This document shows, in pieces, positions 46,501 to 56,810 of a stretch of DNA of 64,000 nucleotides. This DNA comes from Labyrinthula sp. Ha (Eukaryota > Sar > Bigyra > Labyrinthulida > Labyrinthulaceae), in contig JAALGZ010000012.1 of assembly GCA_015227615.1 (NCBI GenBank), forward strand, positions 744,001 through 808,000. Reading direction: 5' to 3'. Both the position numbers and the translations under genes were made by a program. How positions within the stretch are numbered: the stretch's first letter is position 1; the number at the start of each line of letters is the position of its first letter. The notes below the pieces were generated by a model. The model made no database searches. It saw nothing but the letters and a program-made list of their open reading frames with translations, and was not told the DNA's origin.

Positions 46501-49399
46501 TATTGTCTAGATTCCATGGTGTTTGAATTTTCAATGTCGTCGGATTTCAGGTGTTGGAATTCAAAATTATGAGCTCAAAAATGAGATCCCACTTTGTGCA
46601 GTTAGGCAACACTTGCCGATCAATATCAACGTCTATCTTTCTGAATAAATTTTCTGCAATGCCCTATCAGCGATATCATCTAAACCCTGGACTGAAACTG
46701 TTTTGCCTGTTCCCTAGCATCAGTGATGCCATAGAGAAGTGGCCCAGCTTATGTGTTATGTTTCAAGGAGTTTGTATGAGTACCTGTTACTAATTAAACT
46801 CAGATTCTGGCTGTTTTTTATTGGGACACTGCCCATACGGGGGAAAATGACATTTTTCTTTTCAGAAAGAGCAGTGACCCTTAGTTATGTCGCTTAGTCT
46901 AACCCTCTTATGCATATTGCTCTTCGTAGACTCAGATTCCCCTTTTGATGCAAGTACAGTATAACGTGTTTAAGGATGGTGTTCTTGCAAAACTAAAAGC
47001 AAACCAAATTTACTCAAAATCCTGCATACATGTCATTATCAACTCATTATAATTTTGTTACTTTCCCAATACCAATAAGTAGAAATAATGATATAGTTTC
47101 ATATATTGAGGGATCATGTATGGGCTGTTATGTTATATAAATTGGAATTCTGGAGAAATTTTTAGTTCATGTAAGTTAAGATAAAGGCAGCTTTTTATGC
47201 TATTGGATAAATTTATCATGCAAGGCTTTGAATGAAAAGCATAAGACGAGCTACATCAACTTCACTTCTCAGACAATCTAGCTGTTTATTTTTTTATGGA
47301 AGACTTTTTAAGAGTACCAAGGTATTTTGAAAGAAAGTTTCTTATTTTTAAACCTGAAGAGAGAGAATATTCAATCCAGGCCTCATGAGCTTAGTGTTAT
47401 TATTTTCTCACTTACTTATGGAACTAAAAATAGTTAATTGAACCTAGCTCACAAAAACATTCTATCTGCTTAGTAGGTACAAAAATATCAACAACTGTGG
47501 TTGCGACACATACTTAACTCCCATATTTAAGAACTCACTTTCCCTAGATTTTCCTTGGAGATTCATCAACATAAAGCACACAATTCAGCTTTGAGTTAAA
47601 ACTGGTTCAGCTATCTTAAATAAATCTTAGTAACATTCAAGTGGTTCTTATTTTTTATTCATATTATGAATAACCCGTTAGTAATAGCAATTCTTATCAA
47701 ACGTGTAGGGTAATCTTCTACTTTTGATTAAATATTGAAAATGATTGGTTAGCTTTCTGAATATAACATACATAAAATGATGACGGAAAATTCTCTGCAA
47801 ACCAGAATGTATTCCTATTTGTGGGTATGAATGCCCGAATGTTATCCCAAATTTGCCAAATGATGGTTTTTTCCGGATGAATTCATCCGATTCGCGATAT
47901 TTGACACCTTTTTTCTTAACCTCGTGACACTCGACACCTCAGCCGCATTATCCAAAAATGAGACTCGAGTGGCGCCGATCTCTGAATATCCCCCTGCTTG
48001 AGGCACAGAAACGTGAAAGAATACAATTGAGTAACTATTCTGTAATATTAAAGTTGGAAAATTAAATTTTTAATCATGAAAGAAACCGAGTTTATTTTTT
48101 ATATATACATGTCATATTAATGTTATATAAATTACCGTGCTAATTAACCGAGCCTCGACTATTCAAGACATATTTCCTCTGTTGGAGTCTCAATTATGAG
48201 ACAATTTTTTTTCTTTTATCACCTTATTGTTACAAACAATTTCTAGTTATTAGAATGGAGCTGGTGCTTAGGAACATTTGTGACACCATATAACAATATT
48301 ATAGTATTTAAATAAATAGCTACTCGAGTACCTATACCAGACCCTGTTGTCGTAATTCATCTGTCTATTTGAGCTCAAAATTTAGTTCATCCCTAAAGTT
48401 TCAAATTCTTAGATTAAAAGAGGCCATTTCTTCTATAATATTTAATTTAGTGATCTGTTCACTTTCTTAAACTAGATAGAGTCATGTGTCACTAAGTTTA
48501 ACTAATCGTCTTTTTTCTGCATGGAGAGTAATAGCGAGGCCACTTCTATTGAACTATACGCTCTAGATAAATTAATCTCCTCAGCGTTTTATTTGCTGAT
48601 TTTAACTAAATCAATAATAAATTAAGAGCTAGGGAATTTATCTGCTATTAATAGTGGTTTTCATTCCCTATCGCAATGGTTTATGGGTAATTGGCTCTGC
48701 TTAAACTCGCGCGAGTTAAGCATAGCAAAATATACATCCGGGAGAGGATTAGTTACCATATGAAAATGATTATTAAAGAATAGGCATAAATCAGTAATAC
48801 ATACAATTATTTTCCCAATTAGGTGTAGAAACTTGAGCTTGATAATTTAATAAGTATCGGTGGTTAGTTAGAAGATAAAATTCTTAGCACATAATATGAC
48901 AGAAACTAATAAAACTTGCATATTTATTAAGTCAACCTATTTAATCAATATTTATTAAAACGCTTCTATATGAATTATAAGATTCAAAGTAATGGGTTGG
49001 ATTAAAATCATGTCTGCTCTACCGGTGAAACTATTCCAAGATAGCACCAAGACTTATTGATAGATTCTGTGGTTTGCTCAGCACATTGATGATAAATTTA
49101 ATATTAGCATAAAGATAGGAGAATAACATATGGTAACTTTTTTTAGATTTTGCAAAATAAATTTGGGGTTTCAGTAGCCTTTTCTCAACACGTGAGTGTA
49201 TTCCAGAATTACTCAACAGGCTAGTATCTTCGGTCACAACGGGGCATTACCACGCTTCTAGGGATAAATAATTTCAAAACAGAGAGCGAGTAGCAAAAAA
49301 GGTAGTTGATTCTCATAATATAGAGAAACGCGTAAAGGAAAGTGCAAGCTTAATAAAATAGATATCTAGTTTAGTTTTTTCTTAAATTTTCTCTAATCT
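43544..49399. other. 5.9-kb spacer without convincing genes
   Basis: Mostly AT-rich. A block at about 45520-46080 has two adjacent open frames (94 and 92 codons) and somewhat higher GC. They could be joined by a 29-nt intron (45804-45832), but the acceptor would be AAG, unlike the other introns, and there is no good start, so I do not call a gene. Another frame at 46551-46793 has no motif. A perfect 16-bp palindrome lies at 47874-47889. Confidence 0.45.
47874..47889. repeat. Perfect 16-bp palindrome
   Basis: CGGATGAATTCATCCG is a perfect 16-bp palindrome with no loop, in a local GC-richer island (about 47870-48010) that also repeats GACAC(C/T) words. It could be a dimer binding site; no adjacent gene is recognised. 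Confidence 0.4.
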
Positions 49400-50045
49400 A
49401 TGTCTGATACATACACAACTGCGATGGATTTGGAAGGGTTGGGTATTATTTTGTTCTCTTGGTGAAATATAGAAAACAAGGAAGAAGTTGAACAGCTTGT
49501 TAAGCAGCAACTCAGTCTATTGAAAAAAAATGAAGATTATGAAGAACTCTTGGGTACTTGTTTTTCTCTTTTCATTTTTAGCCCCTAGAACGAAACCTTC
49601 AGAATTATTGTTGAAAGAAGAAGAAAGGCTCAAGAAAGAAAGCAACTGCTCATTTCTAACTCCACTTCTTCGAAATGAAGAGATCTCTAGGAAAAAATTG
49701 TTAAAATCCTTAAAGAACGAGAATGCTGAAGGCTTAGAACATATAGTTTTCCTACAGCACAGGAAAATTGAAGAACTTGAGGTACAACTCTTTTTATCTT
49801 ATAGCTCTTAGGAAAACTTAAAGTATCTTCCAAGCTCGCTCAAGGTTAAACTATCAAACCTGATTAAAAAAATTGAAACTTTCAAAGGTTCTTTGAAAAA
49901 AGTCGAGGATGAAAAATATCATCTGCAGAACCAATACAACTACCAGGATGACCTGAGAGAAGAGAGAATAAAATCTTTAAAAAGAAAGTACTATTCCACC
50001 GTGGACAAAATTGAGCAGCTACAGAAGCAGTTCAAGACTCAGTAG
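49400..50045 (+). CDS. Small coiled-coil protein (185 aa), four exons
   Basis: No single frame shows this gene; it appears only after removing three introns at 49443-49472 (30 nt), 49554-49581 (28) and 49782-49811 (30). The spliced frame is 186 codons with an ATG start and TAG stop. The protein is highly charged and Lys/Glu/Leu-rich with long heptad-like stretches (for example EEVEQLVKQQLSLLKK and IEELEENLKYLPSSLKVKL, the latter across intron 3), so it is mostly coiled coil. I do not recognise the family. Its last 14 bp overlap the 3' end of the convergent Rab escort protein gene. In-phase junctions, similar donors and acceptors, and the coiled-coil bias across all four exons support it. Confidence 0.75.
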
Positions 50046-51585
50046 AGAACATTTCACCCTCATGAAATATGTTGAATATCCTCTGTGCTTCTGCAAACTG
50101 GGAGTCTATATTATAATCCATATCAAACTTCCAGTTAACTCTAATAGCAGAAGGGTTATCTTCACTGTTTATTTCTGTAACTCTTCGATAACATGTGGAA
50201 CCCCATAACTTCTCCAAGGAGAAAACGTTTTGAAGTTTCTTCATCAGCTTATCACCAAACTCTAACACTATTGTTTCTTCCCCTGTTATATCTACCCAGA
50301 AAAAAGTACTTATATTCCAGAAATTAGTTGTTTTGTTAGAAAGACAAACATCAGAACCAAGTTTCCAAATGTAAACAACAAATTCATTCTTCAAATCAGG
50401 ATCATCCGGGAAAATTACATGCAACTTCTTATTATCCTCCTCCCCTTTAACTTCTTTGCAGTAAAGCATTACTTTGATACAAACTAATGATTTATTTCCT
50501 CTTTGTAGTACTGCTTCTTTTCCTGTTTGAATGATTTGTTTCACCCGAACAAAAGTTCCATCTGAAAGCGAAGCTAAACTATACCCATTGGATTCTTTTC
50601 CAATACCTTTTATCTTTGTTCTCAATTTATAAACAGTTCCACGCAGCGCCGCATATCTGCAAAATGATTCTACAATGTCTACAGATCCAAACTCGTTTAT
50701 TATAAAAGAACTTGAGGCAGAAAAGCTTCCTGAACTCAACACAAAGGTTTTTATTCCCTCCAAAAAATTTCGAAAGGATAGTTTTTCCATTTCTAATTTT
50801 GAAATAACTGGTAATGTTAAAAAAAAAACAGAGTTTATCAAGTTCTCAGATAGAGCAAAATTATTTTTGAGCACTGAGACAGCAGCTGTTTCATACAAGG
50901 TGGGATCAATCTCTATTATCTGCGGTAAATTTTGTGGTCGCAGAAGCGATCGTCCTGCCTTCAATTGTGAAGTATCTTCATTTATATTACTAGAGATATA
51001 CTTATTTTCAGCTGAAAATGCTTTTTCTGTACAAAACTGGATGAACTTCATTAGTTTGCGTTTTTCTTGAAAACTAAGTAGTTTTGATTTGAAAATTTCA
51101 GATTTATTTGTTGGCATTGATTCTTCAAGTCTAGTGGATAGAGTGGAAATTGGATCAACATTATAGAAGTTCATGTAGCGATGAGTATTAGAAGCGAGCA
51201 GCGATCTAAGAGCCAAGCTGGATGAAGGGAAAGTCTTGGGTGTAAGTTCCACACGAAACCTCTTCGTTATACTCCTTTTGCTATCATTTACATCTTGAGT
51301 ACTAGAACAGAGGAAATAGTCTCGTAAGTTTTGCAAAGTTTCTGCGTAGCATATTATAAAATCTGATGTGCCTTGGTTTTCTTGTTTGAACTTGTCTTGA
51401 TAATCCTCAAGAGACAAAGTACCCATATCCCCACCATAATGAGCATTCTAGGGTAAGAAAAAATAATATGTTACTTTGTCTATATGAATCACTCTTTGGC
51501 CCTTTTGGGCCAGCGCAGCGGCCAACACAGACTGTGTTATAGCTGTTCCAACAATTAGATAATCGAATTCTTCAACTTGCTCCAT
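50032..51585 (-). CDS. Rab escort protein (REP/CHM, GDI superfamily)
   Basis: Predicted to present newly made Rab GTPases to geranylgeranyl transferase II and deliver them to membranes. Two exons are joined by removing 51448-51474 (27 nt, phase 0), giving 508 residues from the ATG at 51585. Exon 1 carries the dinucleotide-fold start DYLIVGTAITQSVLAAALAQ, and the splice junction rebuilds HIDKNAHYGGD, the REP/GDI hallmark. Further in, FRVELTPKTF and HRYMNFYNVD match sequence-conserved region 1B. EIFKSKLLSFQEKRKLMKF matches REP better than GDI, as does the length (GDI is about 450). The usual GTG of the first motif is GTA here. It is divergent from SF3B3 with 63 bp between starts, and its stop lies inside the coiled-coil gene. 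Confidence 0.88.
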
Positions 51586-51648
51586 TTCTTATCGGTTTGG
51601 TAATGCCATCTTAAGTCTATCTTGAATCCATAAAAAGATACAACAAGA
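51586..51648. promoter_or_regulatory. 63-bp bidirectional promoter, REP/SF3B3
   Basis: All of the sequence between the two divergent ATGs. No GGCC palindrome; it contains TATCGGTTTGG and TTTGGTAATGCCA. Together with the 61-bp interval at 12112 it shows that about 60 bp is enough to start two genes in this genome, unless transcription starts within the partner gene. Confidence 0.65.
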
Positions 51649-54600
51649 ATGAAGCTCTACAATTTAACGTTGCTTCGCAGCAGCGCCTCCATCGCTACAA
51701 TCTATGGAAACTTCACTGGCGAGGAGAGAGCTCAAGAGATAATTATTGGCAGCAGTCAGGTACTGACATTGCTAAAGGTAAATGATGATGGAGACCTTAT
51801 CACGCTTTGCGAATATGATTTCTTTGCCACTTTGAGAACGATTAAGCCTTTAAGGTTGACTGGTGATACCAAAGATTATATTGTTGTCGGAACTGATGGC
51901 GGATCATTTACTATACTAGAGTTTAGCAAGGAAAAGAACACGTTTTCACCTGTTGTGTGCGAAATCTTTGGTAAGACGGGCGTACGAAGGGTTGTTCCAG
52001 GTGAATACATTGCTGTTGATCCACAAGGTCGTGCTGTTATGTTAGCTTCCCTGGAAAAGAACAAACTTGTATATGTGACTAATAGAGATTCAACTGGAAA
52101 TCTTGTTGTATCATCCCCTCTAGAAGCCCACAAACAGCATATTCTGGTCTATGATCTAGTCGCAATGGATGTAGGTTTCGATAATCCAATGTTTGCTGCC
52201 TTGGAAGTAAATTACGAACGTGCGCGAAATGAGAGGGTTTTGAAAAAGAGACTTACTGTCTATGAACTGGATCTTGGGTTGAATCATGTTGTTAGAAAAT
52301 GGACTAAGGTTGTGGATGAATCTGCTAATAAGCTTGTTGCCTGTCCAGGGGGTGATCTGGGACCAGGTGGAGTATTAGTATGCAATCAAGGATTTTTAAA
52401 GTATTATTCCTTAGACCAGGACCCCATTGCTTGTGAGTTTCCATTGAGGCTGAGCCCTTCAGGTGTACCTTCAGAGAAACAAATTATCATCAGTCATGCT
52501 GTGTTAGGTCAAAAAGGTTTGGTATTTATGCTACTGCAAAATGAGGATGGGGATTTATTTCAGGTTAAGTGCAAAGGAGATGACGAAACAGTGACGGAGG
52601 TTCTAATTGAGTACTTTGATTCCATTAAGCCTTCACGATTTCTGAGTATAACACGGAAGGGTTTGTTGTTTTGCTCGGCTGAGACCGGGAACCACATCCT
52701 ATACCAAATTACAGATAATATCGAAGGAAGAAATGGAGAAGAAAGAAATATGTCATCTGATGTTGCGTCGAGCAATTCTGGTGCAGCGAGCTTTGTTCCA
52801 AGAGCTTTGCGGAAACTTCGACATATTGTTGAACACGATGTCCTCTCACCCTGTCTGGGCCTAATTCTGCAAAAGCCAATCAATAATGCCTCTGGAACGG
52901 ATATAGTTCTACGTACGGGTACTGGGCCAGAGTCTAGTTTAAAAACCTTACGCCATGGATTAACTTGTGTGAACATAGCTGAAACCAAGTTGCCTGGCAT
53001 GCCGCTTGCTGTTTTTACAATTAAGGAAAAGCAGGGTGCCGAAGTAGACAAGTACATTCTGGTGGCATTTTCAAATGTCTCCTTAGTCTTGAGTGTGGGA
53101 TCGAAAGTAGAACAGGTGAAGGATACTGGTCTCCTTCTTGAAGGTCGTACCTTTGGTTTGAAACTCTTGCGGAATAACTCTGTGTTGCAAGTACATGCTG
53201 GGGGTTTCAGGCTCTTGAACAGCCTAGAGGATAAATCTACTCCAGTATTCGATTGGTCGGCTGGTAATGAAACAGTCTTACAGTGTGCATACACTGTGTC
53301 ACAACTTTGCTTGATACTTTCAGATAATTCAATTTGCTATTTTCAACTTGATGAACTAGGAAATCTATCAGAAGTGTCTCGAACTCAACAGTCAGCAATC
53401 GTTTCCGCCAAGAGCTCCTCCCTTATTTCAGCTGTAGCGTTTAGTCGTACAGAAGATGTCTCAACTTTGCTTGCTGTCGCCTATGGAGACAAATTGTTGA
53501 GAATCTTTTCGCTGAAAAACCCCACAAAATTAGAGGATGTTGCCTTGCAAGCATTACCAGAAGTGGCTTCAAGTATTTGTTTTGCTGCGTTTTCCAAGTA
53601 CCATTTGACAATGTGCATAGGTTTAAGGAACGGGGTATTAATTACAACAAACGTTCACGAGAACACAGCAAAGATTCAGGATTCAAAATCTAAGTATATT
53701 GGAACAGAACCCGTGACGCTGTGCCCTTTAACATTGAAGCACAATGAAGAAACTATTCCAGGTGTTGGTGCTTTTTCTAGTAGACCATGGCTTCTAACCT
53801 CCACACAGGAGCATAAAGTTAATTTAAATCCATTCAATTATCCAAAGATGGTCTACGCACATAGTTTCTCTAATAACCAAGCTGACGGTCTAGTTTCGTT
53901 GTGCCAAACGAGTACAGGGTCTAGCTTAAGAATATTTTATATGGAAAATATAGGAAAGAAGTTTAGCATCGGGTCTATGAAACTGGAGATGACTGCAAGA
54001 GAAATACAGTCACATCCAGTAGATCCAGATCTATGGATTATATTAGAAGGCGAGCATGGCATAGATAGCTTACAAAATCTGCAGAGTTCAGTTGAGAAAT
54101 ACAATAAAATGAGAGTAGAACTCTATGGAAGTGCTGAACCTATTCAGGAAAATAGCCACATCTCTGGTGGCGATGAGATGGAGACGGAAGAGGACGATGA
54201 TGATGACGAAGCGAAGCTTGACTTTTCCCAGATTGGCTACCCTAACTCGTTAGGTTGGTGCTCTCAACTGAAAGTTTTTCGACGGACTACAGGTGAGTTT
54301 ATTTTTAAGCAGGAACTCTCTCGTAATGAATACGCTGTTAGCATGACTATGGTTCGGTTTCGTCACCGTAGCGGTGAATCCTTTGTTGTTGCGGGAACAG
54401 TAACTGGACTTTCTTTTTACGGCACACCAAAGAAGTTTGACAGCTGCGCAATTAAAGTGTATCGATTTACCTCAGATGGTGCCCTCTTGCTAATGGTTGC
54501 ACAAAATGTTGATGATCTCCCCAAAGCAATGACTGGAACACCAGATGGGCGGCTCATGGTGTGTATAGGGCGAAAAATATGCTTGTATGAGCTTAGTGAG

Positions 54601-55365
54601 AAATATCTCTTACTAAAAGGGGAATCTAAGAATGCATTATCTTCGAGCGCAGTCAAGATGTTCCTTTCAGAAAATGGACAAAAAGGTGGAGGAATTTTGA
54701 GCTTCCGACTTTTTGTAGCTGATTCCTTGCATTCAATGAAAATTTTTAGTTATTACCCTACAAAGAAAACAACAGAGGCTATTGCACTCTTATGTGATGA
54801 CGTGTCTCCTAGAGTAATGACCGCATTTGAAATTCTCGATTTTGATACGATTGTGGGGGCTGATAAGTTCGGAAACATATTTGTTTTAAGGCTCCCTGAA
54901 GACTTGGAAGAAGCTTTGGAACCATCAATTCAGCTAAAGCTGTGGGATCAAGCAAACTTCGATGGGGCACCAAATAAATTGGAGCAGTTGGCACAGTTCC
55001 ATGTCGGTGAGATTATTACTGATGTCAAGAAGACAAGCCTCTCTGCTGGTAGACCAGAAGTTATACTTTATTGTACTATCTCTGGGCGAGTTGGTGTATT
55101 GGCGCCTATAGCCAGTACAGAGGATTCGGAGCTTCTGGAGCACATTGAGAATCAGCTGAGGGAGCTGCGGGGAAAGCAACTAGGCTTGGAACAACTGTCA
55201 TACAGAAGCAGTTTCATTCCTTTGAAACATGTCGTTGATGGTGATTTTCTTAACCAGTTTTATGAAGTTTCTGCTGAAAACCAGCAAGGAATTGCCGAAG
55301 GCGCTGGAAGAACATCCAGTAGCATTTCAAGTAAGATAGAAGAGTTATATATGCGGTTAGTGTAG
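51649..55365 (+). CDS. SF3B3: SF3B3 (SAP130/Rse1), U2 snRNP SF3b subunit
   Basis: Large beta-propeller scaffold of the SF3b complex, which holds the branch-point region of introns in the U2 snRNP. One uninterrupted frame of 1238 residues, against about 1217 in humans. Family marks run the full length: MKLYNLTL start; LTGDTKDYIVVGTDGG; FGKTGVRRVVPGEYIAVDP-like GRAVM; SSPLEAHK; VGFDNPMFAALE; YELDLGLNHVVRKW; and, near the end, VGADKFGNIFVLRLP, FHVGEIITDVKKTSL, YRSSFIPLKHVVDGDFLNQF. An acidic insert (EEDDDDDEAK) precedes the last propeller. Relatives include DDB1 and CPSF160, but the N- and C-terminal matches are specific to SF3B3. It is intronless although the genome depends on splicing of tiny introns. 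It is convergent with actin, 311 bp apart. Confidence 0.96.
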   Translation: MKLYNLTLLRSSASIATIYGNFTGEERAQEIIIGSSQVLTLLKVNDDGDLITLCEYDFFATLRTIKPLRLTGDTKDYIVVGTDGGSFTILEFSKEKNTFSPVVCEIFGKTGVRRVVPGEYIAVDPQGRAVMLASLEKNKLVYVTNRDSTGNLVVSSPLEAHKQHILVYDLVAMDVGFDNPMFAALEVNYERARNERVLKKRLTVYELDLGLNHVVRKWTKVVDESANKLVACPGGDLGPGGVLVCNQGFLKYYSLDQDPIACEFPLRLSPSGVPSEKQIIISHAVLGQKGLVFMLLQNEDGDLFQVKCKGDDETVTEVLIEYFDSIKPSRFLSITRKGLLFCSAETGNHILYQITDNIEGRNGEERNMSSDVASSNSGAASFVPRALRKLRHIVEHDVLSPCLGLILQKPINNASGTDIVLRTGTGPESSLKTLRHGLTCVNIAETKLPGMPLAVFTIKEKQGAEVDKYILVAFSNVSLVLSVGSKVEQVKDTGLLLEGRTFGLKLLRNNSVLQVHAGGFRLLNSLEDKSTPVFDWSAGNETVLQCAYTVSQLCLILSDNSICYFQLDELGNLSEVSRTQQSAIVSAKSSSLISAVAFSRTEDVSTLLAVAYGDKLLRIFSLKNPTKLEDVALQALPEVASSICFAAFSKYHLTMCIGLRNGVLITTNVHENTAKIQDSKSKYIGTEPVTLCPLTLKHNEETIPGVGAFSSRPWLLTSTQEHKVNLNPFNYPKMVYAHSFSNNQADGLVSLCQTSTGSSLRIFYMENIGKKFSIGSMKLEMTAREIQSHPVDPDLWIILEGEHGIDSLQNLQSSVEKYNKMRVELYGSAEPIQENSHISGGDEMETEEDDDDDEAKLDFSQIGYPNSLGWCSQLKVFRRTTGEFIFKQELSRNEYAVSMTMVRFRHRSGESFVVAGTVTGLSFYGTPKKFDSCAIKVYRFTSDGALLLMVAQNVDDLPKAMTGTPDGRLMVCIGRKICLYELSEKYLLLKGESKNALSSSAVKMFLSENGQKGGGILSFRLFVADSLHSMKIFSYYPTKKTTEAIALLCDDVSPRVMTAFEILDFDTIVGADKFGNIFVLRLPEDLEEALEPSIQLKLWDQANFDGAPNKLEQLAQFHVGEIITDVKKTSLSAGRPEVILYCTISGRVGVLAPIASTEDSELLEHIENQLRELRGKQLGLEQLSYRSSFIPLKHVVDGDFLNQFYEVSAENQQGIAEGAGRTSSSISSKIEELYMRLV

Positions 55366-55676
55366 TCCCCCTTTGGCTAGCAGTATTATAGTGCTTTTGC
55401 TAAGGCTCGAAATGTAAGCTAGGGCGAAAACTGCATCGTTAGGTCTCTTTCCGTGGTGCATCGCACTATTAGTTCCTACTTATATTAAGTACGTATAAGA
55501 AGATTTTTTGATTTAATAATATGCTCTTCACATACTTTCAGTGATATTTCCATACCTAGAACAGAAGAAAAAGAGGAAGCCAGTTTTTTGTGTGACTTTA
55601 TTCAACTCCAAAACAAAAAAACAAACTTTTCGCTGTCATTATTAAGTTTTAAGATCACTCAAGACCTACAAATAAC
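55366..55676. other. Short convergent 3' spacer, SF3B3/actin
   Basis: 311 bp between two stop codons, expected to hold both 3' UTRs. The 37 bp next to the actin stop (55640-55676) are shared with the second actin copy; the remainder is not. Confidence 0.6.
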
Positions 55677-56810
55677 TTAGAAGCATTTTCTGTGAACGAT
55701 TCCTGGTCCAGACTCGTCATACTCTTCCTTAGAGATCCACATCTGTTGGAAGGTGGAAAGGGAAGCAAGGATAGATCCTCCAATCCATACGGAGTACTTT
55801 CTCTCAGGAGGAGCAACAACCTTGATGCTCATAGTAGCAGGAGCAAGAGCAACCATTTCTTTGGTAAGTCTCTCTGCAAGTCCTTCGTACATGGTGGTAC
55901 CTCCAGACATAACAATGTTGGAGTATAAGTCAGATCTAATATCCAAGTCACACTTCATGATAGTGGAGAACATAGTGTCGTGAACACCTTGTGCTTCCTT
56001 TCCAATGAAGCTTGGTTGGAATAGTACCTCTGGGCATCTGAATCTTTCGTTACCTACAGTGATAACGTTTCCATCAGGAAGCTCGTATGATTTCTCGTTA
56101 GCTGAAGAGTCAGCAGCTTCTCCCATTTCAGCATCAAAGTCCAAAGCTACGTAGCAAAGTTTTTCCTTGATATCTCTTACAATTTCACGTTCTGCAGTAG
56201 TGGTGAAAGTGTAACCTCTTTCAGTAAGGATCTTCATCAAGTAGTCAGTCAAATCTCTTCCAGCAAGATCAATTCTTAAGATAGCATGAGGAAGAGCATA
56301 TCCTTCGTAGATTGGAACGGTGTGGGTAACTCCATCTCCAGAGTCCAAAACAGCTCCAGTGGTTCTTCCAGAAGCATACAAGGAAAGAACAGCTTGGATG
56401 TTCACGTACATAGCAGGTACGTTGAAGGTTTCAAACATAATTTGGGTCATTCTTTCTCTGTTAGCCTTAGGATTAAGAGGAGCTTCAGTAAGAAGAACTG
56501 GGTGTTCTTCAGGAGCAACTCTCAACTCGTTGTAGAAAGTGTGGTGCCAGATCTTTTCCATATCATCCCAGTTGGTAACAATACCGTGTTCAATAGGATA
56601 TTTAAGAGTAAGAACACCTCTCTTGGATTGAGCTTCGTCACCAACATATGCGTCCTTCTGGTCCATACCAACCATGATACCAGGGTGCTTAGGTCTTCCT
56701 ACAATGGAAGGGAAAACTGCTCTAGGAGCATCGTCTCCAGCAAATCCAGCTTTACACATTCCGGATCCATTGTCCACTACTAATGCTTGTACTTCTCCGT
56801 CGTCTGACAT
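55677..56810 (-). CDS. Actin, full-length copy
   Basis: Conventional actin, 377 residues, intronless, ATG at 56810 and TAA stop. It forms cytoskeletal filaments and binds ATP. Conserved marks run end to end: [25 protein letters not shown]; the DNase-loop segment [35 protein letters not shown]; the [11 protein letters not shown] hinge; [18 protein letters not shown]; and the terminal HRKCF. All expected nucleotide-binding residues appear present. The promoter side (56811-57000) is rich in TTAATT words and has no GGCC palindrome. A second copy 7,597 bp away is nearly identical. Confidence 0.98.

Noticed and set aside
55692-56783. Plus-strand open frames opposite the actin gene
   Set aside because: They are shadows of the strongly biased actin codons and recur identically opposite the second copy.
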